Positions 1 to 10,013 are shown, counted from the stretch's first letter. The stretch is 55,955 bases of DNA from a virus (IMGVR_UViG_3300020055_002530:1-55955); one strand, 5' to 3'. The notes: generated by a model not told the origin, from the sequence alone. Numbers and translations: made by a program.

Positions 1-1108
1 AGGCTTTGGTAGCAGCATCTTGTGCGTCAGTTGGATCTGTAAGTCCTGTTATCCTACCTGTAACAGCAACACCATCTGTGCTTGTTGCCAGTTTTGCTGA
101 GTTCTCAAATAAAAGTGTAGCAATACCGTTTGCGGCTGATATAGCAGTATTTGCCAATGCGCCATCTTGTATTCTAACTGTGGCACCGTCTAAGATTAAA
201 GTGCCTGTGTTGTTATCGATGTTACCTGTTGTGCCACTGTGATATATTCTCATATCATTATCAGTGCCAAACCTAACTTCCTCATTATCGTCAAGGTCAA
301 TAGGTTTAGTAAGTGCTGATGAGTTTAGTGTGCCATTTGAACTGTCTACTAATAGTGTAGAGTCAGCGGCAACAATATCTATTGACTGCGATGAACCGCT
401 TGGGATAACAATACTAGAAGTTGCATTTGTAATAGCAGTATCAACTTGTGTTTGTGTGTAAGCATCTGTTATGCCATAACCTGATAGTGTAGTTGGTGTT
501 CCTGTTAAATCACTAAATGCACTTGCAACACCAGTTAGAGCACTACCATCTATTGCTGGCAAAGCGCCTGTTAAGTTTGCTGCTGGGATTGTTCCACTAA
601 CACCATCTACTAACAGTGTTGAATCATCTGCAAACACGCTACCTGTCATATCACCATCTAAACTTGATGCAACACCTGCTGTGATACCAGTAAGAGCACT
701 ACCATCTATAGCAGGTAAACTACCTGTAAGCACACTAGCATCAATAGCACCTGCACCACCTGATCCTAATTCTACTTTAAGGTCATCTATTTCGCTGGCA
801 ATCTGTGCATCTGTTTGTGCAATGTTGTAAAGATCTAATATACCAGATGCTGCTACACTTGTAGGCTTGCCACCCAAATTATCCCAGGTAGCAACACCTG
901 CTGGAACTGTGCCAGTTAATGCATTTGCATTTACGCTGTTTGCACTGATATCAACAAGTGTTGTTCCGTTTTCGCCTACAATGGTTTGTACAACAATACC
1001 TTCATACAGTTCTGTAAAGTTGGCATTGATTTTGATCATTGCATCACGCAATGGGTCTCCTCTACCATCACCTGCTGTTGTTCCTACGTTGATAACCTGC
1101 TTAGCCAT
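1..1108 (-). CDS. Tail-fibre-like structural protein, 3' end missing
   Basis: The reading frame is open from an ATG at 1108 to the left edge (about 369 codons seen), so the C-terminus is missing. The N-terminus (residues 5-33, INVGTTAGDGRGDPLRDAM then INANFTELY) is the same module that opens the next structural gene and is frequent in marine T4-like phage fibre and neck proteins. The rest is low-complexity, Gly/Ala/Thr/Asp-rich sequence with repeats of the type LPAIDGSALTG, typical of fibrous tail proteins. The start codon overlaps the stop of the 2393-residue gene (TAATG), so the two are probably co-translated. The role is a virion adsorption or structural component; the exact position in the virion cannot be told. 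Confidence 0.85.
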   Translation of the reverse strand, partial: MAKQVINVGTTAGDGRGDPLRDAMIKINANFTELYEGIVVQTIVGENGTTLVDISANSVNANALTGTVPAGVATWDNLGGKPTSVAASGILDLYNIAQTDAQIASEIDDLKVELGSGGAGAIDASVLTGSLPAIDGSALTGITAGVASSLDGDMTGSVFADDSTLLVDGVSGTIPAANLTGALPAIDGSALTGVASAFSDLTGTPTTLSGYGITDAYTQTQVDTAITNATSSIVIPSGSSQSIDIVAADSTLLVDSSNGTLNSSALTKPIDLDDNEEVRFGTDNDMRIYHSGTTGNIDNNTGTLILDGATVRIQDGALANTAISAANGIATLLFENSAKLATSTDGVAVTGRITGLTDPTDAQDAATKA

Positions 1109-4100
1109 TATACTCTCCCTACCACAATCTCAACAACACCTCTATCTTCGGTGTCTTTTGTACCAACTGCTTTACCAAGCACTTCACCTACGCCTGGGGA
1201 GTTATTCACTATCGCATAACCTGGTACGGCACTTGTAACCAGCATATCACCTTTCTTTACAGTGCCAATAACTTTACAAGGCACTCTACCTTGTAATGCT
1301 AGTCCTACAACGTGATCACCTTCTAATGCGCTGTTCATCAAGTGTGCTGGATTAGTTGTTACAACACCTGCTACACTTGTTTGTCCTTTAGCAGTACACA
1401 CTGTAACTTCGGCATCACCACCAAACACAACCACTGTACCTGGTTCATAGTCTGCATCACCCAAATAGTTTTCTGCCAAGTCAGCGTATAGTGCTTCTGT
1501 TGCAGTACCATGGAATGTAGTTGCCCATACAGCATTATATTTGTTGCCTGTTGCACCAATACTTACACCGTTGTCAGCACCACTATTTGTTGGGCCTAAT
1601 ATATTACCAGTGTGATCTATTGTACCCACATTACTAAAGTTACCAGTTGCTGTCCAGTTTGCTGTGCCACTTATAGCACCACTTGAGAATGCAATACCTG
1701 TCATACCTGCAAGTGTGGTGCTAGTGCCGCCTAGTGCAATAGTTGTTGAACCAATTGTAATATCATCATTTGTGAGTTTACCGTTAGCAATACCACCTGT
1801 TGCTAATGATATCCATCCACCAGTTGCAGTAAATTCTGCACTGTCAAAACTTGCAAGTCCTAAATCTGCTTGTGTAATACCAGTAGCATTTGCTCTAGTA
1901 GTTGCAGCATTCATATCTAACTTGCTTTGTTCAATCGCAGCAGTCGGACTAATGTCATCATTTGTAATACTTTCTGATGCAAAACCGATTGTAATTTCGC
2001 CAGGTGTAAGTGGATCATAGGTTACTTCAATATCGCCTGTAACTGTACAGTTCTCACTTTCTTGATCAGTTCCTGTGAATACAAGTAAGTCACCTCTAAC
2101 TGCTGTTCCGGTTCCTGTAATAGTTACGTCACCAATGTCATTGATTTCGTCAGTGTTATCTTCAAAGTATTGAATGTTGACAGCATCGGTTGGCTGTGCA
2201 GGATCAGGTGCTGCTAATCCAGTCAATGTGTTTAGACCCATGTTCAGCGTACCAGCCATTGTGTCGCCTAGTTTGAAAATATAACCACCGCCAGTTGGAA
2301 TAATGCCTGTGGTTAATGCAGTACCATTTCTATCTCTACCTAAACGTGCATTAATATATCCTTCAACTGCTGTTTGTGTAGGAACTGCATCACCTTTAGC
2401 ATCTGTAAACGTTGCATCGTTGCTAAACTCATTAACACGAACACCACGTTTAAAACCAATACCGTCAATGTTTGTAAGAACAAGTGCAGCATTAAATGTA
2501 ACACTACCTGTACCTTGGTCAACTGTAAAGAATCTACCAACACGGAAGAAACCATCTTGGTCTGTCATAACAGTAAACACACGCCCTTTTGTTCTTTCTT
2601 GGACTTGTGCAGCACTGTTAAAGCCTTCACTGTCGATAGCATCGTTTGTACTAATTGCACTAGTACCAAATGGCTGACCATAAATGCGTTCTGGATAGTT
2701 TGCAGTGTTAAACCCACCAACACCAATATCCAACATATCGTGTCCTGTTGCACGACAGGTTGAAATATTAACTGTGATTTCACCTGCTTCGCCATCTGCA
2801 AGTCCGGCTTTCAAAACCAATCCATCTGTAATTAATGTGCTTAATCCTAATCCTCCATATGCACTACCACTTAGTGCAGGTCTATTGATATCTCTATTTG
2901 CAACATCAGATATTTGAATAACACCAACTTCTCTGGTGCCACCACCACCAGCTGGATAATCATATACTGCATAGCCGTCAATTTGATGTAGTTTACCTCC
3001 CCAGGTAAAAATCATATCTGCATTTAACAATCTATCTTCATCAGTGGCATCAACTGGACTGATTGCAATAAATCTACTACCATCTGTACTTGTTGTTGCT
3101 GCTGTGGTACCCATTGTGATTGTACCACTTGTTGTCACTGCACCAACTATATCGGTGTAATTTGGATTCACAGTAGCATCAGTATCAAATTGAGTTTCTG
3201 TAGCGAGTAAAGCATCTCCACCTCGATCAACTGTAATGTCGATATATCTAAAGTTGCTATCAAAAGTAACCATACGTTGATCTGTGCCAACAGTTACACC
3301 ATCTGTGATTGTGTTACTAAATGAAATAGTTCTATATACATAATCAGTAGTATCAGCAGTGAATTGGAATGCTGTACTTGGACGTACTGGTAAATCTTCT
3401 GCAGGGAAGTTGTCGAGCAAAAAGTTTTGTTTATGTCTTACAACCAACCTAGTATCGTGTGGTGTATCCTGTTGTAAACCATTTGATGCAGTACCTTCTA
3501 GTCCAGTACCAAAGTTAAATCTCCAAACGATACCACTCAAACCTGGTGTGCTTGAATCAATTCTTGGTATACCAGAAGTTACACTGGCTGCTGTAATTAT
3601 GCCGCCGTCTGCATCATCAATAGTTACTGTACAATCTTGTGCTGGAGTTGCACCGCCTAACAGATCTCCTGGAATTTGTATAGTTTCAAGAGCTGCATAG
3701 GTACCACCTGTTCCTGGGCTTACAATTTTTACTTGGTAAGTAGGAGTTGGATAAGCAATTTTACTTATTTCAAGCACAGCACCGGTACCTGTACCAGCAT
3801 AAGTAATACCTACGGCTGTATCTAGATCAATTTCATATCCATTGAATGTAAACCCTGCATCTGTAGCATTTGTTATTTCATATGGTTGATATAAGTTTAC
3901 ATCGTGGTATACTTCTACTTCACTGACATTGTTTGGGAATCCATTTAGATCATATGCGTACATAAACAATGAATCCTCTGGTGCATCTAATGTCACTGTT
4001 TCAACACTTGCAGGAATACCTACATCAGTAGAAGTTGGTGTTGTGCAAGTATTTGTTGTATTAAATGTACCTGTAGTTGTATGCACATATATTCTTCTGG

Positions 4101-7100
4101 GATCACCAGTTACTACATCTTCTTCACCTAAAATACTGATAATACCTGTAGCGTTTGCAGCTCTTGTAGCTTCACCTCCACTTGTATATGCTGTGTAAGC
4201 TGTGCTGTCAACAGTAGTTGTTAAACCTGAATCTGTATAAAGAGCAAAAGTAGTTGGACTTAAAACATCTACATAAAAGTTATTTTCATTTACTTCAGTC
4301 ATACCAAGTACATCAGTTATTGTAATCAAATCGCTGTCAGACAATGTATGGGCAGAGCTGGTTGTAACCACAGCAGGATCTGCTTGGGTAATACCTGTGA
4401 TTGTTTTATTAATGAAACCTTGTGTTAATAACTGTCCTTCTGAAATTGTACCTGTGATAGGAATATCAGGACCAGCAAAATTTAAGTATCCATCTGCTCT
4501 AAACGTTTTAGCAGGGAATACCATATCTGCTCCTAAGTTTACACTAGTTGCAATCTCATCTGGGTCAGCACCTTCTGCAACCAGTCCAAAGAAACCATAA
4601 CTGTTGTTACCAGCAATACTACGAATCTGTGAACCATCTGCTGCAAGATAACCTGTATGACAGTAGTATGTAAACATACTAACAAGTTCTGATAACGCAT
4701 TGTTTATAGCAATACAACCATAACCTAAGTCGTTGATTTGTGTAAAGTCGTTAGCAAGCATTGATCTGTTACCACCACTTTGTACAAAAATATCAATGCC
4801 TGTGCCACTGGTCCAACCTTGTCCTTCTGCAACTGTTGCAACATTACCACCACCTGTGTAAGTTGAAAATCCCGATGTTGTGTCTAATGCAACTGTTAAT
4901 GAAAGGTTTGTGTACAATTCAACTTTGGTTGGTTGTCCACTTACAGTTTTAACATAGTAATCATTGCCGTTGATTTCAGTCATACCATTGACGTTGCTGA
5001 ACTGTATTCTATCACCATCACTGAATGGATGGTTAGTTGTAAATGTAACCACAGCAGGACTTGCCTGTGTAATATCGTCAATTTCTCTAGTAATTCTGTC
5101 TGCAACATTACTGGTTTCATCTAGTACAAACGTTGCTGTACCTGTAGCCTTATCATAGTTTGTAATAGTATTAACCTGATATCTAGCACCGTTGTAAAAG
5201 AATGGAAACGGAGTAGGAGGTTTTCTAACAAACAAGCCTTCGCCTGTTGGAGAGCTTACAGTAATGTTAAATGCACTAGTTACAGTGTCTACAGTTACAG
5301 GCATATTACCTGCATATCCATCAATAAACAATCCACCTGCAAAGTTCCTACGTGTACCTTTTGATTGTGAGAAACTTGAACCTGTTTGACAGTAAGGTGA
5401 TCTAGTTAGGATCTGTCCTTCTGGATCGAGCACCATCATAAAGCCGCCGTGTCTTTGCACTGTTAGGTTTCTAACAATAGTACCATCGTTACAAAGCAAC
5501 ACATCCATTTCGCTGTTGTTTAATGGTGGGTTGTAACTTGCGTCAAATGCAAAAACAACACAATCAACCAGTGCATCAGAATTGGTTTGCGCATCTGTCT
5601 CTGCTGTATAATCTGCGTCAGTTACCTGTGCAACAGAACCTAAAGTAGTATAACTGCTGGTTCCACCGTTGATTAAAACGTGAGCCATGATTGTTTTTAG
5701 GTTTGTAAGTGCTGCTGCTGTTTGTTGTTCTTGACCTGATACAGATCCTTCGTAGTATGCACCTTGATTTGTAAGTGTAACTTCTCTGCCACCTGTCCTC
5801 AAATCGCTGATAAAGCCATCAACAATCAAACCAGTATCACGTCTACATTTTGTTTCATTGTAAACAAAACCACTCCAAATGCCTGCGCCACCTGCTACTT
5901 GTGCATCTATATATTCGATAGTTTCTTCAATAATATAATCTTTGTTTAGTTCGATTAATCTTGCTGCTTGATCAAAATCACCTGGATTTGATGCTGCATC
6001 TGTTCCTACTTCTACCGGAATGCTTGGATCTGCAAGATAGTGATAACCATACTTACCATTCTTTCCACTAATTGGGTGTACAAAGGTTGTACCACCGCCA
6101 GTTGCAGTCACATTAAAAGTAACATTAGCAGCACCACCGCTACCTAGTTGTGTATCAGCAATTGTAATTGTTTCGCCAACAATAAATCCATCACCGTTAT
6201 TTGTAACAGTAATGGTTGTATTTCCAACTCCATCTACAACTACACTAAATTCAGCATCAATACCATCTCCGTTGCTGTCCCATTGATCGTTTAGGATAGT
6301 ATATGTTCCAGCAGCTCTTGATCCATCTGCTGCTGCTGTGCTTATTGTGCTAATAGGCGAATATGCACCAGGCAAATCATCTACCACTGCATCTCTATAG
6401 AAATATGTGTTAGCCCACACACTCTGTGATACACCTGGTTTTGGTCTTAGAACAACTCGTCTAAATTCGTCACCTTTGATACTAACATTTTCTGGAAGTT
6501 TAATGGGAAGGTGTTCATAGTAAATACCAGATTCTACACGGACTGTAACTTGGTTATCTCTAGTTAAATTACCGTACTCGAGTTCTTCGCCAACTATAAA
6601 TTCAATTGGTTCTACAAGATCCACTGTTATTCTATCAGTAGTACCTGTTGCAGTTCTAGTATAGTCGGTTATAATGCCCTTTGCACCACTAAGTCTACCA
6701 ACAATAATTTTACCTTCAATAAGATCACTGTTTCCTTCTAGACCTTGATCTACACTGTCGTATGTGCCATTTAAGAAATCAAATGTGTAACCTGTACCAG
6801 TACCTGCTAGTGCAACGGTTGTGCCACCTATGATAGATATAACTTCTTGGAAACGATCAGCATATGAATCATATACTGCATCTCCAGCATTCAATCCTAG
6901 TTCACTTGTTAGCAGTGCAAGCACTCTTGATCTAGCCAAAGCAATACTTTGTGTTGTAGCATCACCTTGTGTTGTTTTTGCTTTAACTGCACTAGGGTTG
7001 GCATTGTATCTTAGCCCAGACCATCTTGAAAGATAGTTGACATTTTGTCCTGCTAAAACGTCTAAACGCACACTGTTAATGATTAACTTAATGTCTCTTT

Positions 7101-8289
7101 TACAAGTATCAACATCATAAATTAAATCTGGAAAGGTTAATGCAACATATTCTGCCACATCTTCTTGCACTGTTTCGATATAATCCTCAACAATAGGACT
7201 TGCTGTTGCTGCTACGCCGCCGCCCCAAGCTGTGAAACCTGTAATAGAATCAATTTGTGTATTAAGTGTTTGTTGTTCGTAAGTAATAATCTGAACATAG
7301 GGACCTGGTTCAAATGGAGTTGATTCAATAATCTCACTTGCCCTGGTCATTGCTGCATTTATACTTGAATATGCATATTGAGGAGAACGTCCTTCTTGAC
7401 CTGGAGGCGTACTTCCTTGATTATCATCACCTGTAGTAGCAACATATATATTTGTAGCACTGCTGAAACCTTGTGTATCTACATATAGTTTTGTTACAGC
7501 CTGTAAATCATCTTTGCCATTTGGAGTACCGAAGCCTTCTAATGGATTAGGATGGTCTGACAAATATAGCGTGTCAAGCATACGTCTGTTTTCTTCGCTG
7601 CCTGCTCTTGTAATTACTTCTTCTGTACGTGGAACTTGTGCGCCACTTGCACCTGCTGGTACTTCTAATGCACCAGTCATAGTATCGCCAGCAATGTTTA
7701 CATAGGTATCATTGTTATAACCTATGCTTGGAATAATATTATCTGCGTTGATTGGAGATTTTGCAGAATGTGTTGTGTTCCAAGCGGTAACTAGAGTGTT
7801 GATATCATCGCCTGTACCACTTGTGTTTCTTAATGGAGTGTTTGTATTGTCATCGTATGCTGCAATGCCTTGGAATGCTGATGGTGCTGATAGGGTAGGA
7901 TCAGGATCTCTTTCAATATGAGGATCATGAATAACAGCTTTTAGTGTACCACTTTGATCTGGGGTTGCTGGATCAACATCATCAAATTCAAATCTTATAC
8001 TGTTGTTATTTCTACCAGCTTCTTTTGTATCGCCGTTATCAAGAGCATCACTAATAAATTTATAAAAACCAATACCTGTTTCTGTTTGATTTACTGCTAC
8101 AACGCCTCCTGCGTTACCAAGATAACTATCAGGTGTGTCGTCAATATTCTTAAAAGAAATACTGCCTCCTAATCCAAACACAGCATACAGTTCTTGGAAG
8201 TTGTCGTTTACCTTACGAAAACTTTCACGTATACTATCACCTGTACCGTCGTTACCCTCAATGCCGATATCAATTTCTTTTCTTGCCAT
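1108..8289 (-). CDS. Giant phage structural / tail fibre protein (2393 aa)
   Basis: This is the longest gene in the window. Residues 5-36 carry the NDGTGDSIRES...VNDNFQELY module shared with the following gene. Around residue 280 lies a YVATTGDD...GRSPQYAYSSINAAM segment, and around 585-615 a beta-helix-like stretch (GIYYEHLPIKLPENVSIKG), both of a type common in cyanophage fibre proteins. Two related repeats near residues 1065-1140 and 1297-1375 have the pattern ITQA(D/S)PAVVT...H..SD.D.I...V.GMTE.N, resembling FCCH/E1-like beta modules. The C-terminus (about 2245-2393) has FHGTATEALYADLAENYLGD and a KGDMLVTSAVPGYA block typical of marine T4-like fibre tips. A Shine-Dalgarno sequence (AAGGA) precedes the ATG. 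Probably a late virion protein; receptor binding is inferred. Confidence 0.88.
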   Translation of the reverse strand: MARKEIDIGIEGNDGTGDSIRESFRKVNDNFQELYAVFGLGGSISFKNIDDTPDSYLGNAGGVVAVNQTETGIGFYKFISDALDNGDTKEAGRNNNSIRFEFDDVDPATPDQSGTLKAVIHDPHIERDPDPTLSAPSAFQGIAAYDDNTNTPLRNTSGTGDDINTLVTAWNTTHSAKSPINADNIIPSIGYNNDTYVNIAGDTMTGALEVPAGASGAQVPRTEEVITRAGSEENRRMLDTLYLSDHPNPLEGFGTPNGKDDLQAVTKLYVDTQGFSSATNIYVATTGDDNQGSTPPGQEGRSPQYAYSSINAAMTRASEIIESTPFEPGPYVQIITYEQQTLNTQIDSITGFTAWGGGVAATASPIVEDYIETVQEDVAEYVALTFPDLIYDVDTCKRDIKLIINSVRLDVLAGQNVNYLSRWSGLRYNANPSAVKAKTTQGDATTQSIALARSRVLALLTSELGLNAGDAVYDSYADRFQEVISIIGGTTVALAGTGTGYTFDFLNGTYDSVDQGLEGNSDLIEGKIIVGRLSGAKGIITDYTRTATGTTDRITVDLVEPIEFIVGEELEYGNLTRDNQVTVRVESGIYYEHLPIKLPENVSIKGDEFRRVVLRPKPGVSQSVWANTYFYRDAVVDDLPGAYSPISTISTAAADGSRAAGTYTILNDQWDSNGDGIDAEFSVVVDGVGNTTITVTNNGDGFIVGETITIADTQLGSGGAANVTFNVTATGGGTTFVHPISGKNGKYGYHYLADPSIPVEVGTDAASNPGDFDQAARLIELNKDYIIEETIEYIDAQVAGGAGIWSGFVYNETKCRRDTGLIVDGFISDLRTGGREVTLTNQGAYYEGSVSGQEQQTAAALTNLKTIMAHVLINGGTSSYTTLGSVAQVTDADYTAETDAQTNSDALVDCVVFAFDASYNPPLNNSEMDVLLCNDGTIVRNLTVQRHGGFMMVLDPEGQILTRSPYCQTGSSFSQSKGTRRNFAGGLFIDGYAGNMPVTVDTVTSAFNITVSSPTGEGLFVRKPPTPFPFFYNGARYQVNTITNYDKATGTATFVLDETSNVADRITREIDDITQASPAVVTFTTNHPFSDGDRIQFSNVNGMTEINGNDYYVKTVSGQPTKVELYTNLSLTVALDTTSGFSTYTGGGNVATVAEGQGWTSGTGIDIFVQSGGNRSMLANDFTQINDLGYGCIAINNALSELVSMFTYYCHTGYLAADGSQIRSIAGNNSYGFFGLVAEGADPDEIATSVNLGADMVFPAKTFRADGYLNFAGPDIPITGTISEGQLLTQGFINKTITGITQADPAVVTTSSAHTLSDSDLITITDVLGMTEVNENNFYVDVLSPTTFALYTDSGLTTTVDSTAYTAYTSGGEATRAANATGIISILGEEDVVTGDPRRIYVHTTTGTFNTTNTCTTPTSTDVGIPASVETVTLDAPEDSLFMYAYDLNGFPNNVSEVEVYHDVNLYQPYEITNATDAGFTFNGYEIDLDTAVGITYAGTGTGAVLEISKIAYPTPTYQVKIVSPGTGGTYAALETIQIPGDLLGGATPAQDCTVTIDDADGGIITAASVTSGIPRIDSSTPGLSGIVWRFNFGTGLEGTASNGLQQDTPHDTRLVVRHKQNFLLDNFPAEDLPVRPSTAFQFTADTTDYVYRTISFSNTITDGVTVGTDQRMVTFDSNFRYIDITVDRGGDALLATETQFDTDATVNPNYTDIVGAVTTSGTITMGTTAATTSTDGSRFIAISPVDATDEDRLLNADMIFTWGGKLHQIDGYAVYDYPAGGGGTREVGVIQISDVANRDINRPALSGSAYGGLGLSTLITDGLVLKAGLADGEAGEITVNISTCRATGHDMLDIGVGGFNTANYPERIYGQPFGTSAISTNDAIDSEGFNSAAQVQERTKGRVFTVMTDQDGFFRVGRFFTVDQGTGSVTFNAALVLTNIDGIGFKRGVRVNEFSNDATFTDAKGDAVPTQTAVEGYINARLGRDRNGTALTTGIIPTGGGYIFKLGDTMAGTLNMGLNTLTGLAAPDPAQPTDAVNIQYFEDNTDEINDIGDVTITGTGTAVRGDLLVFTGTDQESENCTVTGDIEVTYDPLTPGEITIGFASESITNDDISPTAAIEQSKLDMNAATTRANATGITQADLGLASFDSAEFTATGGWISLATGGIANGKLTNDDITIGSTTIALGGTSTTLAGMTGIAFSSGAISGTANWTATGNFSNVGTIDHTGNILGPTNSGADNGVSIGATGNKYNAVWATTFHGTATEALYADLAENYLGDADYEPGTVVVFGGDAEVTVCTAKGQTSVAGVVTTNPAHLMNSALEGDHVVGLALQGRVPCKVIGTVKKGDMLVTSAVPGYAIVNNSPGVGEVLGKAVGTKDTEDRGVVEIVVGRV

Positions 8290-8300
8290 TTAATTTTTCC

Positions 8301-8663
8301 TTAAAACTGTGGTACTAAACTGTCCATATCAAAATTTACACTTACTCCACAACCACACGAACTGTGTGCATTTGGATTGCGTATTTCAAAGTTTGCTCCA
8401 ACTAAACTTTTTACATAATCTACTTCTGTTCCAATTAGGAACATTAAACTATGAGCTCCTACCACAAACGCACATCCGTTTGCTGTTTTTACTACTTCGT
8501 CACCTTCTTCTAAGTCTGTTGGACACGCAATAGTTCCCCATTCGTATTCAAAACCTGCACAACCACCGCCTTTGATGTTAAGAGTAATGCCATAGCATTC
8601 ATTCTCCTCGCTCAAAAGGTCTATTTGTTTCTCTGCTGCTGGTGTTAAAGTTAGTATGCTCAT
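8301..8663 (-). CDS. A-type iron-sulfur cluster carrier (HesB/IscA family)
   Basis: This 120-residue protein matches the usual length of IscA/ErpA/HesB proteins, which carry and insert Fe-S clusters. The three expected cysteines are present: one in GGGCAGFEYEW (about residue 35) and two in SSCGCGVSVNF (about 102-104). The family assignment is clear; which member it replaces is not. Similar genes are known in marine T4-like phages. In this genome it may help load the many radical SAM enzymes, which need 4Fe-4S clusters (inference). It has its own late-type octamer 16 bases upstream and an AAGGA ribosome-binding site. Confidence 0.9.
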   Translation of the reverse strand: MSILTLTPAAEKQIDLLSEENECYGITLNIKGGGCAGFEYEWGTIACPTDLEEGDEVVKTANGCAFVVGAHSLMFLIGTEVDYVKSLVGANFEIRNPNAHSSCGCGVSVNFDMDSLVPQF

Positions 8664-8678
8664 AGTGTTCCTTTCTAG

Positions 8679-8686
8679 TATTTATC
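8679..8686 (-). promoter_or_regulatory. T4-type late promoter octamer (GATAAATA)
   Basis: On the minus strand GATAAATA lies 16 bases before the ATG of the HesB/IscA-like gene, one mismatch from the T4 late consensus TATAAATA. The same motif recurs before other genes in this window. Confidence 0.55.
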
Positions 8687-8719
8687 GGTGTATTTTATAA
8701 TCTTAATGTAAATATAGTT

Positions 8720-9007
8720 ATGTTTATAAAAGAATATTTAATTGATACTTGGCATATGCGCCGTAGTAAACTAGGAAAGCAACACACATATAATCGTAAA
8801 AAAACTATGGTTATACTCAAATGTGATGCTTGTGATACAGAATTTACTCGTCCAAGAGGTAGTATGGATCCAAAAAGACTAAGCAACAATTACTTCCACG
8901 TATGTGAAAACTGTGATGCAAAACGTTTTGCTCAAAAACGAGGTGTAAGTGCTAAAAAAGTTTGGACTTTAAAAGCAAGTAGCGATATACCAATTAACAA
9001 ATTATAA
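8720..9007 (+). CDS. Small zinc-finger-like phage protein
   Basis: This 95-residue plus-strand gene sits among minus-strand genes. It has two Cys pairs, CDAC (about residues 35-38) and CENC (about 62-65), separated by a basic stretch with RPRGSMDPKRLSNNYFH, the layout of a small zinc ribbon. Proteins with this arrangement are familiar hypothetical proteins in T4-like cyanophages. The start is uncertain: ATG at 8720 or ATG at 8756 (MRRSKLG...), and neither has a clear Shine-Dalgarno. The last six bases overlap the convergent sulfotransferase-like gene. Function unknown; nucleic-acid binding is a guess from the basic zinc-binding character. Confidence 0.75.
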   Translation: MFIKEYLIDTWHMRRSKLGKQHTYNRKKTMVILKCDACDTEFTRPRGSMDPKRLSNNYFHVCENCDAKRFAQKRGVSAKKVWTLKASSDIPINKL

Positions 9008-9631
9008 ATTCCATCCGTAGTCATACTTCTGTGCAAAGTAGTACATTTTTCTATGGATATTGTTGTATGCATTTTTTGTTACATAAATTACGTTATCTCT
9101 TTGGATTTTAGGATCTTGTTTGCAAAATTCTACTTCGAAGTCAAATGATTTATTGTGATGGTCTATGCTACCAATATTTTCATAGTATGTTTCTTGCATC
9201 CATTTTTCTAATTTTTCTAATTCTTCTAACTTGAAAACTTTTACCTTGTCACCTATGTGCATATCTGGTGTTATACCACAATGCCACCAGTAATCCGCCC
9301 AATCGACACGATTTGTTAATTCGTTGTTTATTATAGAAAAAGGATTATTAATTACTTGGCAATGTTTTTCAAAATCAAATGGCAATCCAAAATGATATTT
9401 AAACATTTTGTATCCACTTAGTACCCAAGATAAAGGACTGCGGACTGTAGCAAAGGCAGTGTAACCTTCTGGTATATCAGTTGTTAATTTAGGAAAATAT
9501 TCCCAATCTTCGTCAACTTTGAATAACCATTGGGTGACACTGTTTCCTCCGCATTTAGGTGTGAATATGTGTATTAATTTTTTCTTATGATTTATTTTAG
9601 AATCAAATATTATTGACGCCAAATAGTCCAC
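9002..9631 (-). CDS. Sulfotransferase family protein
   Basis: Residues about 22-37 (HIFTPKCGGNSVTQW) fit the 5'-phosphosulfate loop and residues about 61-71 (ATVRSPLSWVLSG) fit the R-S...S 3'-phosphate-binding segment of PAPS-dependent sulfotransferases. Members transfer sulfate from PAPS to sugars, lipids or tyrosine; the substrate is not predictable here. At 209 residues it is short but within the range of the family. No ATG is available near the start: the frame opens with GTG at 9631, with TTG at 9622 as the alternative better spaced from GGAG. The gene overlaps the upstream membrane-protein gene by 22 bases (GTG start). Modification of host surface or virion glycans is inference. Confidence 0.7.
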   Translation of the reverse strand: MDYLASIIFDSKINHKKKLIHIFTPKCGGNSVTQWLFKVDEDWEYFPKLTTDIPEGYTAFATVRSPLSWVLSGYKMFKYHFGLPFDFEKHCQVINNPFSIINNELTNRVDWADYWWHCGITPDMHIGDKVKVFKLEELEKLEKWMQETYYENIGSIDHHNKSFDFEVEFCKQDPKIQRDNVIYVTKNAYNNIHRKMYYFAQKYDYGWNL

Positions 9632-9771
9632 GCTCCATATGCAATAGCTGCATATGCAATAAGTGTTGTTAATGGTGAAAAGATAATGATAGCTGCACCT
9701 GCTGCCACCATTAGTACTCCGTCAACAGTTGAACGTTGTTTAATACGACTGTCTATCCATTTTTTGATCAT
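9610..9771 (-). CDS. Small membrane protein (53 aa)
   Basis: The protein has a basic N-terminus (MIKKWIDSRIKQRS) followed by two hydrophobic stretches (about residues 17-32 and 34-50), so it is probably a two-pass inner-membrane protein. The ATG at 9771 is preferred over the longer frame starting at 9804 because AGGAG lies eight to nine bases upstream of it. It overlaps the preceding coiled-coil gene by 32 bases. Similar tiny membrane proteins are common in marine T4-like phages; function unknown. Confidence 0.7.
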   Translation of the reverse strand: MIKKWIDSRIKQRSTVDGVLMVAAGAAIIIFSPLTTLIAYAAIAYGAWTIWRQ

Positions 9772-10009
9772 TACGTATTCTCCTAATGTGTTTGTCTTGC
9801 TCAAGCACGGTTTGTTCTAGTCGCTTGAGTTTTTCTTCCAATGCTTGTACATAAGCATAAGTTGGAATCTGTTTTTCAGTTTCATCTTCGCCAAGCATAG
9901 TGAAACTGTTTACACCAGCACCTTTGAGTCCGCCTAGCACACGGTTAGGATTTTTATCTCTTGTGATCGCTTGTGGAGCCTTTGCTCCATACATTCTTGC
10001 TAAATTCAT
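9740..10009 (-). CDS. Conserved phage protein with C-terminal coiled coil
   Basis: An 89-residue protein with a Gly-rich middle (RVLGGLKGAGVNSFTML) and a charged, probably coiled-coil C-terminal half (ALEEKLKRLEQTVLEQDKH). The style is that of small T4-like phage proteins of unknown role. The start codon lies eight bases inside the region after the UV endonuclease stop, directly behind a CATAAATA octamer. Confidence 0.7.
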   Translation of the reverse strand: MNLARMYGAKAPQAITRDKNPNRVLGGLKGAGVNSFTMLGEDETEKQIPTYAYVQALEEKLKRLEQTVLEQDKHIRRIRNDQKMDRQSY

Positions 10010-10013
10010 ATTG

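Noticed and set aside
1-8289. Many plus-strand reading frames of 60-130 codons opposite the structural genes
   Set aside because: They lie antisense to the long fibre genes, have no ribosome-binding sites and no domain content; they come from repetitive, stop-poor sequence.
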